From Oikopleura dioica (lineage: Eukaryota; Chordata; Appendicularia; Copelata; Oikopleuridae), in assembly GCA_907165135.1 (NCBI GenBank), contig OU015566.1:3164501-3228500 (forward strand): 64,000 bases of DNA, read 5' to 3'. The notes beneath the pieces are model-generated. The model searched no databases. It was not told the DNA's origin and was given only the letters and a program-made list of their open reading frames with translations. Of the stretch, positions 45,241 to 56,400 are shown in pieces; positions within the stretch are counted from its first letter, which is position 1; every line of letters starts with the position of its first letter. Both the position numbers and the translations under genes were made by a program.

Positions 45241-45481
45241 GTAAGTCTAGAAAACGGTTTGTCTGGTAGACAGGGGGACAGGGGCTTACCTCTGGCATGT
45301 AAAGAGTCCAGGCGTAGATTTGAAAGTAATACCAGATGAAGATCGCTTCGATAATTGTTCGGAAAAACACCTGAAGGTTTTGTCAGCTCAAAAATCGCGA
45401 GAATCTCTTCTTTCGTGGTCTTACCATTGGGACGTGAAAATATAAATTTTCGGTTTTGACAAAATGTCGTAAACGTAACAT
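44998..45481 (-). CDS. Connexin-like gene, C-terminal half only
   Basis: Three exons encode LRLRHFVKTENLYFHVPM, then VFFRTIIEAIFIWYYFQIYA with WTLYMPE, then TYQCDREPCNNIVTCYISRP and KTIAIWIMFITGLITVFIGL. The C-x4-C-x5-C spacing followed by SRP..KTI is the connexin second-loop signature, and FRTIIEAIF matches the start of the third membrane helix. The N-terminal half (first loop with its own three Cys) is not found upstream. Either the gene is 5'-truncated or exons lie far away. Connexins form gap junctions in chordates. The first exon is also present as an inverted copy near 62.6 kb. Confidence 0.65.
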
Positions 45482-46129
45482 TTTCAAAAATCTAAAAGTG
45501 CAGTTATGTCGAGCTAGATGTGCCATTCATGAATCTGCAAAAAAATTTTGGGATTTCATTATTATGAAGCGTGGGCGGGGCGATCTAAGAAAAAATTACG
45601 AACTCGCCTAGGGACCAGGGGTACTTATTTTTTCGGTTTTTTTTTGGGCTTTATTATTCTCTATGATCCAAGGACGCTTCATCTTTTTTCAGATCTAAAA
45701 TTACTCATCGTTATCATCAGTTATTGCCAAATTTCAAATTTGATAATAATTTCGAAAAATTCTTAATAAATGCAAAACGAAAGATTCTTTTTCTGAATTA
45801 AATTATCTATTTCTTTAATAAAGCATAAAAATGATAAAAAAAAGTATTCTCGGAAAAGATAAACCTTTTAAAAATCGATTTTTATTCATTTAAAATATAT
45901 AAATACAGTAAATATTCTGATATCTGCAAGATCACTAGTCTATCACCTGAAATTTGTAAAATCACTCGGATTAATGTTAATGATTATCCACTGATTATCC
46001 TTATCAGTGGTTCCCGCTCTCGGCGAGCGAGAGCGGCATGTTGCGCCCTCTTTTGGCCGCAGAAAAGTGGCATAAAAATCGCTTCCGCTTCCGGAAAAAA
46101 CAAGTTCAAAGGCAAAAATTTTAAAACAC
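45482..46129. other. Non-coding interval
   Basis: 45482-45700 belongs to a dispersed segment repeated in inverse near 62.37-62.65 kb. The rest is AT-rich with no gene. A palindrome-like CGCTCTCGGCGAGCGAGAGCG lies near 46016. Confidence 0.4.
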
Positions 46130-46228
46130 CAGGGGTTCAATTATTGACATTAGCTAGTTTTTCATAAATTTTGATTTTATTTTTCTGAAATTTGTGAAAC
46201 ATGGAAAATATCAATAAATGAACCCCTG
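46130..46228. mobile_element. 99-bp palindromic MITE just upstream of a start codon
   Basis: Ends CAGGGGTTCAATTATTGA and inverse CAGGGGTTCATTTATTGA, with AT-rich loop. The CAGGG terminus suggests hAT; no target duplication was seen. It ends 5 bp before the ATG at 46234. Confidence 0.6.
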
Positions 46229-46233
46229 GTTAA

Positions 46234-46568
46234 ATGAGAAAATTTGAAGAGATGAAGGAAAAAATCATGTTCCTGTTGGTTTTGGTCGTCGTTTTGGTCA
46301 TTATCATCAAGTTTTCAGGTAAAATTAATGATGAACTATTTATTATAAAATCTAGTTGTATAATTTTATCAATTAACTCCATAAATCCTTATTTTTGTAT
46401 AAAATTCTCTATTTAGTTCAAGATGAAGAGGAGTCCGTCGTGACAACTACTTCAACAACAACTTCTTCAACAACCACAGCAACTGAATCAACAACGACGA
46501 GGTTCTTCTGTGGAATGCGTTACCATCGCCGTTTTCATTATCGACTGCGTGATAAAATCTGTCCTTGA
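46234..46568 (+). CDS. 78-residue signal-anchored Thr-rich protein
   Basis: Two exons (46234-46318, 46417-46568) across a 98-nt intron. The N-terminus is basic and acidic (MRKFEEMKEK), followed by a strong hydrophobic helix (IMFLLVLVVVLVIIIKFS). An acidic patch, a Thr/Ser run (VVTTTSTTTSSTTTATESTT) and a basic C-terminus with two Cys (FFCGMRYHRRFHYRLRDKIC) follow. It is probably a small mucin-like membrane or secreted protein. AATAAA overlaps the stop region. Confidence 0.6.
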
Positions 46569-46590
46569 ATAAAAATAACCGAATTTTAAT

Positions 46591-47083
46591 TTTAACCGTA
46601 TGCGGCTCGCGGGGGAACTTTTTTCCCCCGCGCCCCTTTTTTGCCAATTTCTCGGCCATTTTTGGTCCAAATTCAAAAATTCAAAAAGAATAAGAATCAA
46701 CATCGAATTTCCTATCTTCTTAGATCATAAAAATGATATGTTGGTATTTTTCATCAATGAGTAAATTGTAAAAAACCGTCAAAAATAGCCATTTTTTGTC
46801 TCGAGAACATGAAATCTGTCTAGAAAATCGAAGGAACGCGCGTAAAGTTGGTGCGTTTTCGTCTCCAGAACATGAAATTTGTTACATAACAGTCTCTAGC
46901 TCGCCTGAAAAACGCCAAAAATTGAAGATTATCTGTCTCCAAGACACTGATAACACGAGACTCACCCCATTTTGCTCCGAAGACGCGTAAAATAAGGCAT
47001 AAATTCTTCTAGATGGGCGGGTGAAAAAAATTCCCCCGCGAGCCGCACAGGGGGTGCTCTGACCGAGACGCATACGGTTAAAC
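46591..47083. mobile_element. Inverted-repeat element with TTTAACCGTATGCGGCTCGC ends
   Basis: Left end TTTAACCGTATGCGGCTCGC with GGGGGAA; right end has the inverse TTCCCCCGCGAGCCGC, an extra ~30 bp, then GCATACGGTTAAA. There is no open frame of note. It begins within the 3' flank of the preceding small gene. Confidence 0.6.
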
Positions 47084-47202
47084 GTAAGTGACTTGTTGAT
47101 TAGCAGTTCGAACATTTCGGTAGGGATTTTCAAGAAAGAGAGATTCTTAGATGCAGCAAATTCGATTGAACCAGAAAGCGGGAAGGTTTTTTGGGGGAGA
47201 TG

Positions 47203-47555
47203 GGACAATTGTCCGGTCCAAGTCTTGAGGAGCGCGCTACGACACCGCGCTTCAGTAGTTACTAGCCGAACAGTAAGAGGCGCCAAGGAGCACCCGCCAG
47301 AATCAGAATCACGAGCCAGGAATAAAAATCTCTCCTCTATCTGATGCCATTAAGACTTTTGCTGATAAGAACTAATTCTAGCTAAATGTACTTTCTATTT
47401 TTGAGGTTAGGGTTAGGGGGCACTGAGCAAAATGACAGAACAAACTCATCCGAGGGGGATAGGCTAGGGTTAGTTAGGGTTAGGGTTAGGGCTAGTAGCT
47501 TACTGAAGCGGTGTGGTAGCGCGCTCCTCAAGACTTGGACGGGACAATTGTCCCT
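47203..47555. repeat. Large inverted repeat with telomere-like core
   Basis: About 55-bp arms (GTCCAAGTCTTGAGGAGCGC, CTACGACACCGCGCTTCAGTA) face each other and are bordered on both sides by GGGACAATTGTCC. Between them lies a run of TTAGGG-type sequence (47403-47492). Confidence 0.65.
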
Positions 47556-47642
47556 CCAGCCGTTTTTTTGGGCAGATTGCAACGATTCGATCTGTCACCG
47601 CGTTTTTAAAGACTGACCCGTGTTATTACAGAGTGGAAATAA

Positions 47643-47895
47643 CTGCCAAAGTTCGATCCAACCGCCATCGTCGAGGTCTACCTCCGAGTTGTTGGTGGCG
47701 AAGTCGGTGCCACTTCCGCCCTTGCCCCAAAGATCGGTCCCTTCGGTCTCTCCCCAAAGAAGATCGGTGCCGACATCTGGCGCCCGGGATCTTTCCGGCA
47801 CCATCCGAGAAATCCTCGGCACTGCCCAGTCCGTTGGATGCACCGTCGACGGCTCCGACCTACACGATCTCATCGATAAGATCAACGCCGGCTAA
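47643..47895 (+). pseudogene. Processed pseudogene of ribosomal protein RPL12
   Basis: The first part translates as [39 protein letters not shown] and IGADI, matching the RPL12 N-terminus. It then jumps, in another frame, to [19 protein letters not shown] and [12 protein letters not shown], the C-terminal end. About 80 central residues are missing, the start codon is altered, and there are no introns. Downstream are AATAAA (47912-47917) and an A9 run (47941-47949), as expected for a retrocopied mRNA. A functional RPL12 must lie elsewhere. Confidence 0.85.
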
Positions 47896-47949
47896 CTCGA
47901 TTTTCCTCTTGAATAAATACTGCAGCTTGAGTTGAGCAACAAAAAAAAA

Positions 47950-49369
47950 CCATCTTTTGGAGAATCCTAGTTTTATTTACGATTATTCTCTTCCTTGTTT
48001 CTATGTGCTTATTTGCAGGGCTAGATGAGTTCTTTTAATGCGTATTTACAGGGCATTACAGTAACGGTTATTGCTTGTGCCGATAAATAGGCTCAGAAAT
48101 GATGGCAAAATCGTAGCTACGCCGACGGACGTGGCTTTTATCAGACTTCAGCAGCGGACTTCTTGGCAAAAGTCCCTTGGGAGATCTGATTCAGTATAAT
48201 TTAATGAGCACAAATAATTAAACTCCGTCTGGGACCGTTCTTGTAAGATTCGCGCACTCTTCCTAAAAAACGACAAAAGCTAGATGCGAACAAGTCCAAA
48301 GTGCTCAAAATCATCACTAGAATTCGAAAGCGATTGGGGAGCCAATTACAGTCGATATTCCAGGTGTTGAGGCACCGATGGGAGAAAAGTACTGCGTTGA
48401 AATTGAGAAATTCGTGATTGGAGTGCGCCTCAGAAAAATCATACGGAAACGCCCTTTTTTTTCTAAGAACCATGCAAAAGTTTTTATCGTAAAATCCGAC
48501 GCAAAAGATCTTCCAACGATTCTCAACTATTTTCATTCCGCTGGCTTGAAATACACGATCTGCAAACTTGCTGCAGCATTTCCCGTCCGTTTTTGTACTC
48601 GCTTGATTCAAAATTACAGTAAGACTACAATCCATACAGTCAATTTTCATGCCCGTACTGGACAAATTGCCCTTCCGGGATCGTTTCTGAGCAAGGATTG
48701 AGACAGTCGCACCTGTTTTCTCGGTTTGACTTGGCTGTTCTTGACGGGTCAATAATGAACTTGGCAAACCGCTGACGATTTTGGCGACGCATGTGGCTTG
48801 ATCTTGAACGCTGCATTTGCTTTCTCTATCGAGTCATTTTCGCCGCGCAGGTAATTCATCGTGCAATTGCAAGTGTTCTCGACCGTGTCTGCCAGAAAAA
48901 ACTGCCAGAAAAAATAATGCCGCATTTTTGGAGGGTTCTTTTTCTCTTCAGCGAATTTTGGCTGGTATCTCCAGGGCAGAGCCTCGAACAACTGGTACAT
49001 GATTGAGTTTTCCGCTCGCTGCATCAACAGCCTTTATTATTTGATCGTCGAGAATTGGTGCACGTTCTCGCGAGCTGTTGGAGCAATTCGATAGCTTGCG
49101 ATCTTGTAGTTCAGTACGACCATTCTTTGAACCAAACTCGAAATTATAAACGATCCGGTGGAACTGGAAGAAATGCTCAAGAATCATTTTTCGAGTTTCG
49201 GAGAAATAGTGGATTGTGCGGTGCTCAACGACCCTACTGCTGATTTTTCTAGCCGCGACTGTGATCAAAATGATTGCATCGCTGATGCAGTTCAAAAGAA
49301 CGCATTTTGTCAGCTGTTTTTCTGGGTATATATTTTAATTTCTTGGTACTTCGAACACCAAAATTCGAG
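47950..49369. other. Region with unsupported open frames
   Basis: Two stretches look partly coding but could not be built into genes. A plus-strand frame at 48321-48701 reads IPGVEAPMGEKYCVEIEKFV and ends at TGA after an acceptor-like TCACTAG. A plus-strand stretch near 49148-49240 reads VELEEMLKNHFSSFGEIVDC, like the first half of an RRM RNA-binding domain, with no RNP motif after it. Both could be remnants of decayed genes. Minus-strand frames over the same area have no recognisable domain. Confidence 0.3.
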
Positions 49370-50541
49370 ATGAAAATTCCAGAGCAAAAAGCGAGAGCGA
49401 TGCGAGAGAGAGAAAGAGAGCTTCGAGAAAGATATGGTGTAAGAAAAACAAGAGATTTACCACTGAAACTTTTGGCGAGACTAGATAATTTTAAGATAGA
49501 TGAAAAGTACTTTTCTATCCACTACATGTCAAGTAATTTTCCTAATTTCATACATCATGTCAACAAAACTAAATGTCAGCCTAAGTTTAAGAAAAATCTC
49601 ATCAAAACAGCCGAAAAAATTTGTCTTACCCATCTTTCTGAACTGAATAAGGCAGACTCTCTCTATCTCCAGCCTATTTTGCTGCCTGAATTTCGCTTGA
49701 AAAAAAATTCGGCTTTGAAGCGTCCGGCAAATATAAAAAAAATCCATGAAATGGATAGTGAAGACCGTGCAGCTTTGGTTGGAAAGAACTCGAATGACAT
49801 TGTCGCGGAGATTTCGCCAATGTTCATCACCAAAGATCATCTGAGTAGCTTAAGCGGAACACAATGGGTGGACGGAGAGGTATGAAAAATAGTCAAATTT
49901 TCTTCACTGAACTCATTTTTATTTAGGTCATCAACTTGTACATCAAGTTGATCGAGCAGCGATCTCTCCAAAATCCGGGCATGCTTCGAGTACATGCATT
50001 CAATAGTTATTTGTATGAGAAGCTTCAAGAAGCAGGCCACGCTTCAGTCAAACGATGGACGCGGAAATGCAACATTTTCAAGACAGACATCATCTTGTTC
50101 CCGATCCACGTTGGCGGGACTCATTGGACGCTGGCCTTTGCTGACACGAAGAAAAAGGTGCTCCGCTATTGCGATTCAATGGGTGGAGATAACCCGAAAT
50201 GCTTGTCGATTCTTCTTGAGTACTTGAAGGTAATTTTGATTGATCTCAAATGTTTCAAATTGATAATTTTAGACCGAGCACGAGGTGAAGCAAAACTGTC
50301 CACTGAGCGATGACTGGAAGTCCGAATCGATTTCAGAAGAAGTCCCCCGGCAAACGAATTCTTACGGTAATACAGTTTTTAAAAATCACCAATTTAATAT
50401 CTTTCAGATTGTGCTATATTTTGCATGACTATTGCCGAATATATTTCCCGCGATGCGGCTTTCGATTTTTGCGAAGATGACATGCCCAATTTGAGAAAGT
50501 TGATAGGGTCTCAACTTCTCAGAAAAAAACTTATGTACTGA
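49370..50541 (+). CDS. SENP/Ulp1-type SUMO-specific cysteine protease (peptidase family C48)
   Basis: Four exons (49370-49879, 49927-50229, 50273-50366, 50408-50541) with 41-47 nt introns give 346 residues. The N-terminal third is basic (ERERELRERYGVRKTRD). The catalytic domain begins SPMFITKDHLSSLSGTQWVD and includes VHAFNSYLYEKL. The catalytic His is in GGTHWTLAFAD, Asp in LRYCDSMGG, the oxyanion Gln in VPRQTNSYDC, and the Cys is that DC. The end is DDMPNLRKLIGSQLLRKKLM, the usual SENP C-terminus. It closely follows the SENP1/2 pattern. Such proteases process SUMO precursors and remove SUMO from proteins in the nucleus. Confidence 0.9.
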
Positions 50542-50685
50542 TATAATCTCCATCATATTTTACGATGTTTTTTTAATTCACTCCTCCAATCTTCATTTTA
50601 TTATTTTTACTCTCTTAGTTTTACTTCCAGTTTATCATGAAATAAACAGTCATTTTACTTGACATCAGTCTCTTTAATTAATCAG

Positions 50686-51845
50686 GGAGAGGCAAAAAGC
50701 TATGGTGTTCAAGAGCATCATTGTGCACCAAAAGGAGTCGATGCGAAAATTGAAGAGGGAAATGTGCTCCACCGAGCAAAAACATCACCAAGTAAGAGTC
50801 CGTTTTATTTCTTGAAAGAAAAAAGTTGCTCATACGAGTTTTTAGCTGATGGAAGAGTTCGGAAAAGAAAAACATCAAGAATACATGGACAAATCCGACG
50901 AGTTTGAAAATCTTTTAGGTAAAATAGAAAATGAGCTTTTTTCGGGACAAAAATTATTGTCCGAGGCCTGCCGGCAAAAAAATGAAGCTTCTTCTGGAAG
51001 AAGAAAAAACTCTACGGCAGGATTTCGAGGAACTACGAGAAATTGACAAAAGACTCTTCGGAAGAGATCGAAATGCTCAAGAAGTTCTCCATGTTGTTAG
51101 TCGAGGAAAAACAAGCGCAAAACAAGAAGGATGAGCGGTTCCTTTCCCGGCTGAAGACGGCAGAGTCAGAAATCGTCGAGCTTAAAGAGACACTCGAAAC
51201 TTTGCTCAAATAGTTGGAAAATGAGCAGGAGCATTCCGCCCAGGTAGAGCGTGGATAAGACGTGCTCTGCGACAAGCACATACAAGAATTGGAAGATGCG
51301 ATGGAGGAACTCGTGGCGGACAGGAAAAAAGTCGCTGAGTTGGAAGACACGCTCGAGAGCAAAATCGCACAGGTGAAGAAACTTAAGGGGTCCCCATTGG
51401 TTTTGCGAAATCACGTATTTTTGAACAGCGCTGACCAATAGATGCTCTTGTACTTTTGAATTTTTAACACTTCTAAATTGTAGATCTATCCTTCAGCTTA
51501 AAATATAATTTTCGAAAAAAAAAATTATCAAGCATTTTAGGCGCTAGAGAGCTCGAAAGAGGACTTACTCGAGAAGAATAACGATTTTGGCTCATTTTCA
51601 AACACGCCTCAAGCCCAAAAAAAACAGATTTTTTTCAAACTAGCTTTGTTTTTAGAAACTACCAATCTTGATCTAAAAATTAAATGAAGGGTAGCTGGAT
51701 TCCCCAAAAAATGTTTATGTAATATCGAGACAGGTCGCCAACGAGCTCAAAGCGATGGAAGATCTTGAAAATGAACTCGATCGATTGCGAAAAACGGCCT
51801 TGATCAACAAGCAACCAGAGTTCGAAATTCCCGCGAACTTTTGCG
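50686..51845 (+). pseudogene. Decayed coiled-coil protein gene, running into a satellite
   Basis: Exons with good splice sites encode a long coiled coil: KSIIVHQKESMRKLKREMCS, then KEKHQEYMDKSDEFENLL, KLLLEEEKTLRQDFEELRE, EIEMLKKFSMLLVEEKQAQ, SRLKTAESEIVELKETLET, IQELEDAMEELVADRKKVAE and VANELKAMEDLENELDRLRK. The frame changes at an A7 run (50976-50982) and an A4 run (51048-51051). An in-frame TAG interrupts it near 51211. No start was found, and the 3' end is lost at the satellite. It is most simply a pseudogene fragment. Confidence 0.6.
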
Positions 51846-51879
51846 GGTGCGGGGGGGAGCGGGAGCAAGGTCGAAAAAT

Positions 51880-53410
51880 TAAAAATCACGAAACGGGGCT
51901 GAAACGGCCCGAAGGGCCGTCAAGCCCCTTAAATTTGAAAATCATGGAACGGGGCTGAAACGGCCCGAAGGGCCGTCAAGCCCCTTAAATTTAAAAATCA
52001 CGGAACGGGGCTGAAACGGCCCGAAGGGCCGTCAAGCCCCTTAAATTTAAAAATCACGGAACGGGGCTGAAACGGCCCGAAGGGCCGTCAAGCCCCTTAA
52101 ATTTAAAAATCACGGAACGGGGCTGAAACGGCCCGAAGGGCCGTCAAGCCCCTTAAATTTAAAAATCACGGAACGGGGCTGAAACGGCCCGAAGGGCCGT
52201 CAAGCCCCTTAAATTTAAAAATCACGGAACGGGGCTGAAACGGCCCGAAGGGCCGTCAAGCCCCTTAAATTTAAAAATCACGGAACGGGTTGAAACGGCC
52301 CGAAGGGCCGTCAAGCCCCTTAAATTTGAAAATCACGGAACGGGGCTGAAACGGCCCGTAGGGCCGTCAAGCCCCTTAAATTTAAAAATCACGGAACGGG
52401 GCTGTAACGGCCCGAAGGGCCGTCAAGCCCCTTAAATTTGAAAATCACGGAACGGGGCTGAAACGGCCCGAAGGGCCGTCAAGCCCCTTAAATTTAAAAA
52501 TCACGGAACGGGGCTGAAACGGCCCGAAGGGCTGTCAAGCCCCTTAAATTTAAAAATCACGGAACGGGGCTGAAACGGCCCGAAGGGCCGTCAAGCCCCT
52601 TAAATTTGAAAATCACGGAACGGGGCTGAAACGGCCCGAAGGGCCGTCAAGCCCCTTAAATTTAAAAATCACGGAACGGGGCTGAAACGGCCCGAAGGGC
52701 CGTCAGGCCCCCTAAATTTAAAATTTAAGGAACGGGGATGAAACAGCCCGAAGGGCCGTCAAGCCCCTTAAATTTGAAAATCACGGAACGGGGCTGAAAC
52801 GGCCCGAAGGGCCGTCAAGCCCCTTAAATTTAAAAATCACGGAACGGGGCTGAAACGGCCCGAAGGGCCGTCAGGCCCCCTAAATTTAAAATTTAAGGAA
52901 CGGGGCTGAAACGGCCCGAAGGGCCGTCAAGCCCCTTAAATTTGAAAATCACGGAACGGGGCTGAAACGGCCCGAAGGGCCGTCAAGCCCCTTAAATTTA
53001 AAAATCACGGAACGGGGCTGAAACGGCCCGAAGGGCTGTCAAGCCCCTTAAATTTGAAAATCATGGAACGGGGCTGAAACGGCCCGAAGGGCCGTCAAGC
53101 CCCTTAAATTTAAAAATCATGGAACGGGGCTGAAACGGCCCGAAGGGCCGTCAAGCCCTTAAATTAAAAATCACGGAACGGGGCTGAAACGGCCCGAAGG
53201 GCCGTCAAGCCCTTAAATTTAAAAATCACGGAACGGGTTGAAACGGCCCGAAGGGCCGTCAAGCCCTTAAATTTAAAAATCACGGAACGGGGCTGAAACG
53301 GCCCGAAGGGCCGTCAAGCCCTTAAATTTAAAAATCACGGAACGGGGCTGAAACGGCCCGAAGGCCCGTGAAGCCCCCTAAATTTAAAAATCAAAAAACG
53401 GGGCTGAAAC
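51880..53410. repeat. 56-bp satellite array with nested hairpins, about 27 units
   Basis: Consensus CACGGAACGGGGCTGAAACG then GCCCGAAGGGCCGTCAAGCC then CCTTAAATTTAAAAAT. Each unit contains the perfect stem ACGGCCC-GAA-GGGCCGT nested inside GGGGCT...AGCCCC, separated by AT-rich spacers. Units are highly alike, with rare one- or two-base changes and a few variants (e.g. GGCCCCCTAAATTTAAAATT) that recur, pointing to recent amplification of higher-order blocks. Confidence 0.95.
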
Positions 53411-53482
53411 TTTATAACATCCTTTTTATCCCTTACTTTATCATTACACAGGAGGAAACGAATTTAAAGATTTAATTCAAGT

Positions 53483-56400
53483 TTATTCAAAGAAAGCAGT
53501 TTTTTCATATTTTTGTGCAGTCCAGAATTTCAAATGAATTTCACGCAAAAAATTAATATCTTTGGAATTAAATTGATAAGGGGACTTTATAAAACTATAA
53601 TTTTTAGTCGACAGAATTTCAGAATCCAGGATCATGTGTGGGCCGCAGTCATCCGCGTTTTGCGGCATCGTTTCCGGGATTTCGACGTCAAAAAAATCTC
53701 CCCAAATATGACTGTTAACTTTCGTGAGAATCTCGCCAACTAAAAATAGACTTATTTATCCTTAAAAATATGACGACATACCGTAACTCCAATAATCTTC
53801 TGGACTGTCAGCGTGATCATACAGGATTATCTTGTTCTCGTCTTTCAATAGACCAGCGACAACGAAATGACCCTTTTTTCTTCCGATACCAAGAAATGAC
53901 TTATTTTTGATCGATTCTTCATTTAAGAAAAAAGTGAAGATAATGCGATTGACATTTTCCATTCCTCCACCATAAAAATGAAAAATTCTTGGCCAGAAGT
54001 TCCGAATATCATTTTTCGTTTCTTCGAGAATGGCAGCAGTTTTATTTGGATCAACAAGTAAAACTTCTTGAGAAAATTCATTCTTCATAAGATTGACGAG
54101 GTTGCAAAGAACATCCAAATAATAGGCTCTATTTGGTTTGAAAGAATTGCGACGATCCGCGATTTCTTTTTTGTAGGTTTTGTCTTTACCTTCCGTCATT
54201 TCGCGAACAGCCCTCTTTATTTGTTTCATATCAATATCGATATTAGGCAAAGAAAGTTGAGGAGGATTTCGTGTTGCGCTCTCGTCTTCTTTTTCGGAAA
54301 CAATAAGTGTTGGAAGCGGATGAACGACCGATTTAGGTATCTCCTCTTCTTCAAAGTTCTCGGTCTCTGTCTCACCATCAGCATTGATCGACGATGAATT
54401 TACAAATTTACTCTGGCTGTGATTCTGGGAATGCGCTTGATTTTGGCTTTGGCTTCGATTTGTGTCTGGTTCGAATTGCTTCTCATAATCCATTCGACTT
54501 TGGCTTTGGCTTTGATTTTTGTCTGGATCGAAATGCTTTTCACAATCCATTTGACTTTGGCTTTGGCTTTGAGACTGGGTTTTATCCTTCTTATTTTTGT
54601 GTCGAATGTCCGCTTCACGAATTGAGCGTTCAACAACTTCTCGATATGTCATTGGACAATTTGAGAAATCACCGGCAGCACAAGAATCACAATTTGATGA
54701 ACAGATGGCATTTGTGAATTGAATTTTCGATCGATCTTCTGAAAAACATGCCATTCGCACTCTTCGGCATTGAAAAGTCGAGGGGAACACTTCTCTCCGC
54801 TCTAGTTTATCGTAATTCTCCAGGTTTACAAATACACGTTCGAAGTATTTTTCGAATGGCCTTTCTGCTCGAATTCGATTCTCCTCAATTCGAAGTTTTT
54901 CAATCAGTTCAGGCAGATCAAGTCCTTCATCAAGACTGTTGTACTTGTCCGCTATCGAGGGCACAAAGCCATGATAGCCATCGATAAGACTCTTTTTTGG
55001 ATGAACAATTTTTATCAATAACAAGAATTATGAAAAATGAAAAAAAAAGAAAGCCTACAATTAAAAATACTTTTTGCTCACCCAACCTTTCCATGGCTCG
55101 GGCATTTAAATCGAAGGCATGTCGGCCGAAGACTCTCCAATATGGAGAGACTAAACCTATTTTTGAACTCCCCCCCGGAGTTGTCACTGACTGCGAGGAT
55201 TTTTCTTCCGGAGAGATCAAGATTACGCTTGGATGCATCTTCGAATGCGATGTCTTCAAGTATTTTTATACTGGAAATATCCTTCTCATAGGAAAGACCG
55301 TGGTAAACCATTCGAAACCATTGCTCTTCAATATCATCATACGCGGAAAAGATATAAGTCAGCGAAGCAACTGATTTGCTGTTCTAAAAAAAGTTAAAAT
55401 CAAATTTTATTCTACTTTTACCAAAAATTGTCCTTGAGTTCTTCTTGAAGGTAAAATCGAGAAATTTTTGCCATAGTCAAACTAAAATTTGTTCTTTTAT
55501 CTTTACTTTAAAATTTTTACCAACCTCAACGTAAATTTGATTTCGATCAAGTTCGACTTCACCCGCTGAACACTTGATTCGCTTTTCGTGTGATAATTTT
55601 CTGTCGAAATGATGGGCGTGCATTTTCTGGAGGCTTTCAGAGCAAAATTGGAACGCCTCTTTGAATTTCATAAGAGCTGTTTCAGATCCTTGAGGCACCC
55701 AAATAATTTCTTTTGATTTAACCTAACATGAATTAATTAATTTTCAAATAAAGCGTCAAACTACCTTAAAATGAGGGATTCGATAATTATGTTCCGATGA
55801 TTTAACATCTTTTAAGAGATCGTTTAAAATATCGTCGATTGAGCTTGAATCGCATTTATGATTGCATCGGTTACAGGATTTTTCATTTTTCAAGTGTCGA
55901 AAGCATTCTATCACAAAAAATAAATAGAAGATCAAGAAAAATGACTTACGGAAATGTTTACGAATATCAGCGCAATGAAAATTTTCATAAATATTGTCTC
56001 CACAGACACTTCTTTGGAAGAAATTCTCGACGGTTATCCAATTGTATTTTTTACGCTGATCTTCCGTCATATTTTCTCGGCGAATTTTATTGATGAAGTT
56101 GATGGATGACTGTCCATTCGTACAGTTTTCGCATTGGCATTGAAGACCCCAATAATTATCGCTACTTCTTATGACAACGTTTATTGGGCGAAATTTATTC
56201 AAAAGATGCTCCGAAACATAAAATCCCAATCGTTCTCGAGCAAGTGCGTAAACTTCATGAGTTGTCGCGGATAAAATAAGTTTTTGCACTTTAACGATTT
56301 CTTCTGCGCCCTTTTTGAGATTCCTTGTTTCGTGAAAAGCGCCAATTTCATTAAATATCTGAAGCCAAAAATCATCGGTTTTTGATTTTCGTAGCGTCAA

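Noticed and set aside
48201-48767. 189-codon minus-strand open frame
   Set aside because: No domain, no splice support, and the opposite strand has an equally open frame; it is not reliable as a gene.
51880-53410. Resemblance to a CRISPR array (many identical hairpin units)
   Set aside because: Units are directly adjacent with no unique spacers, and the surroundings are spliced eukaryotic genes; this is a satellite.
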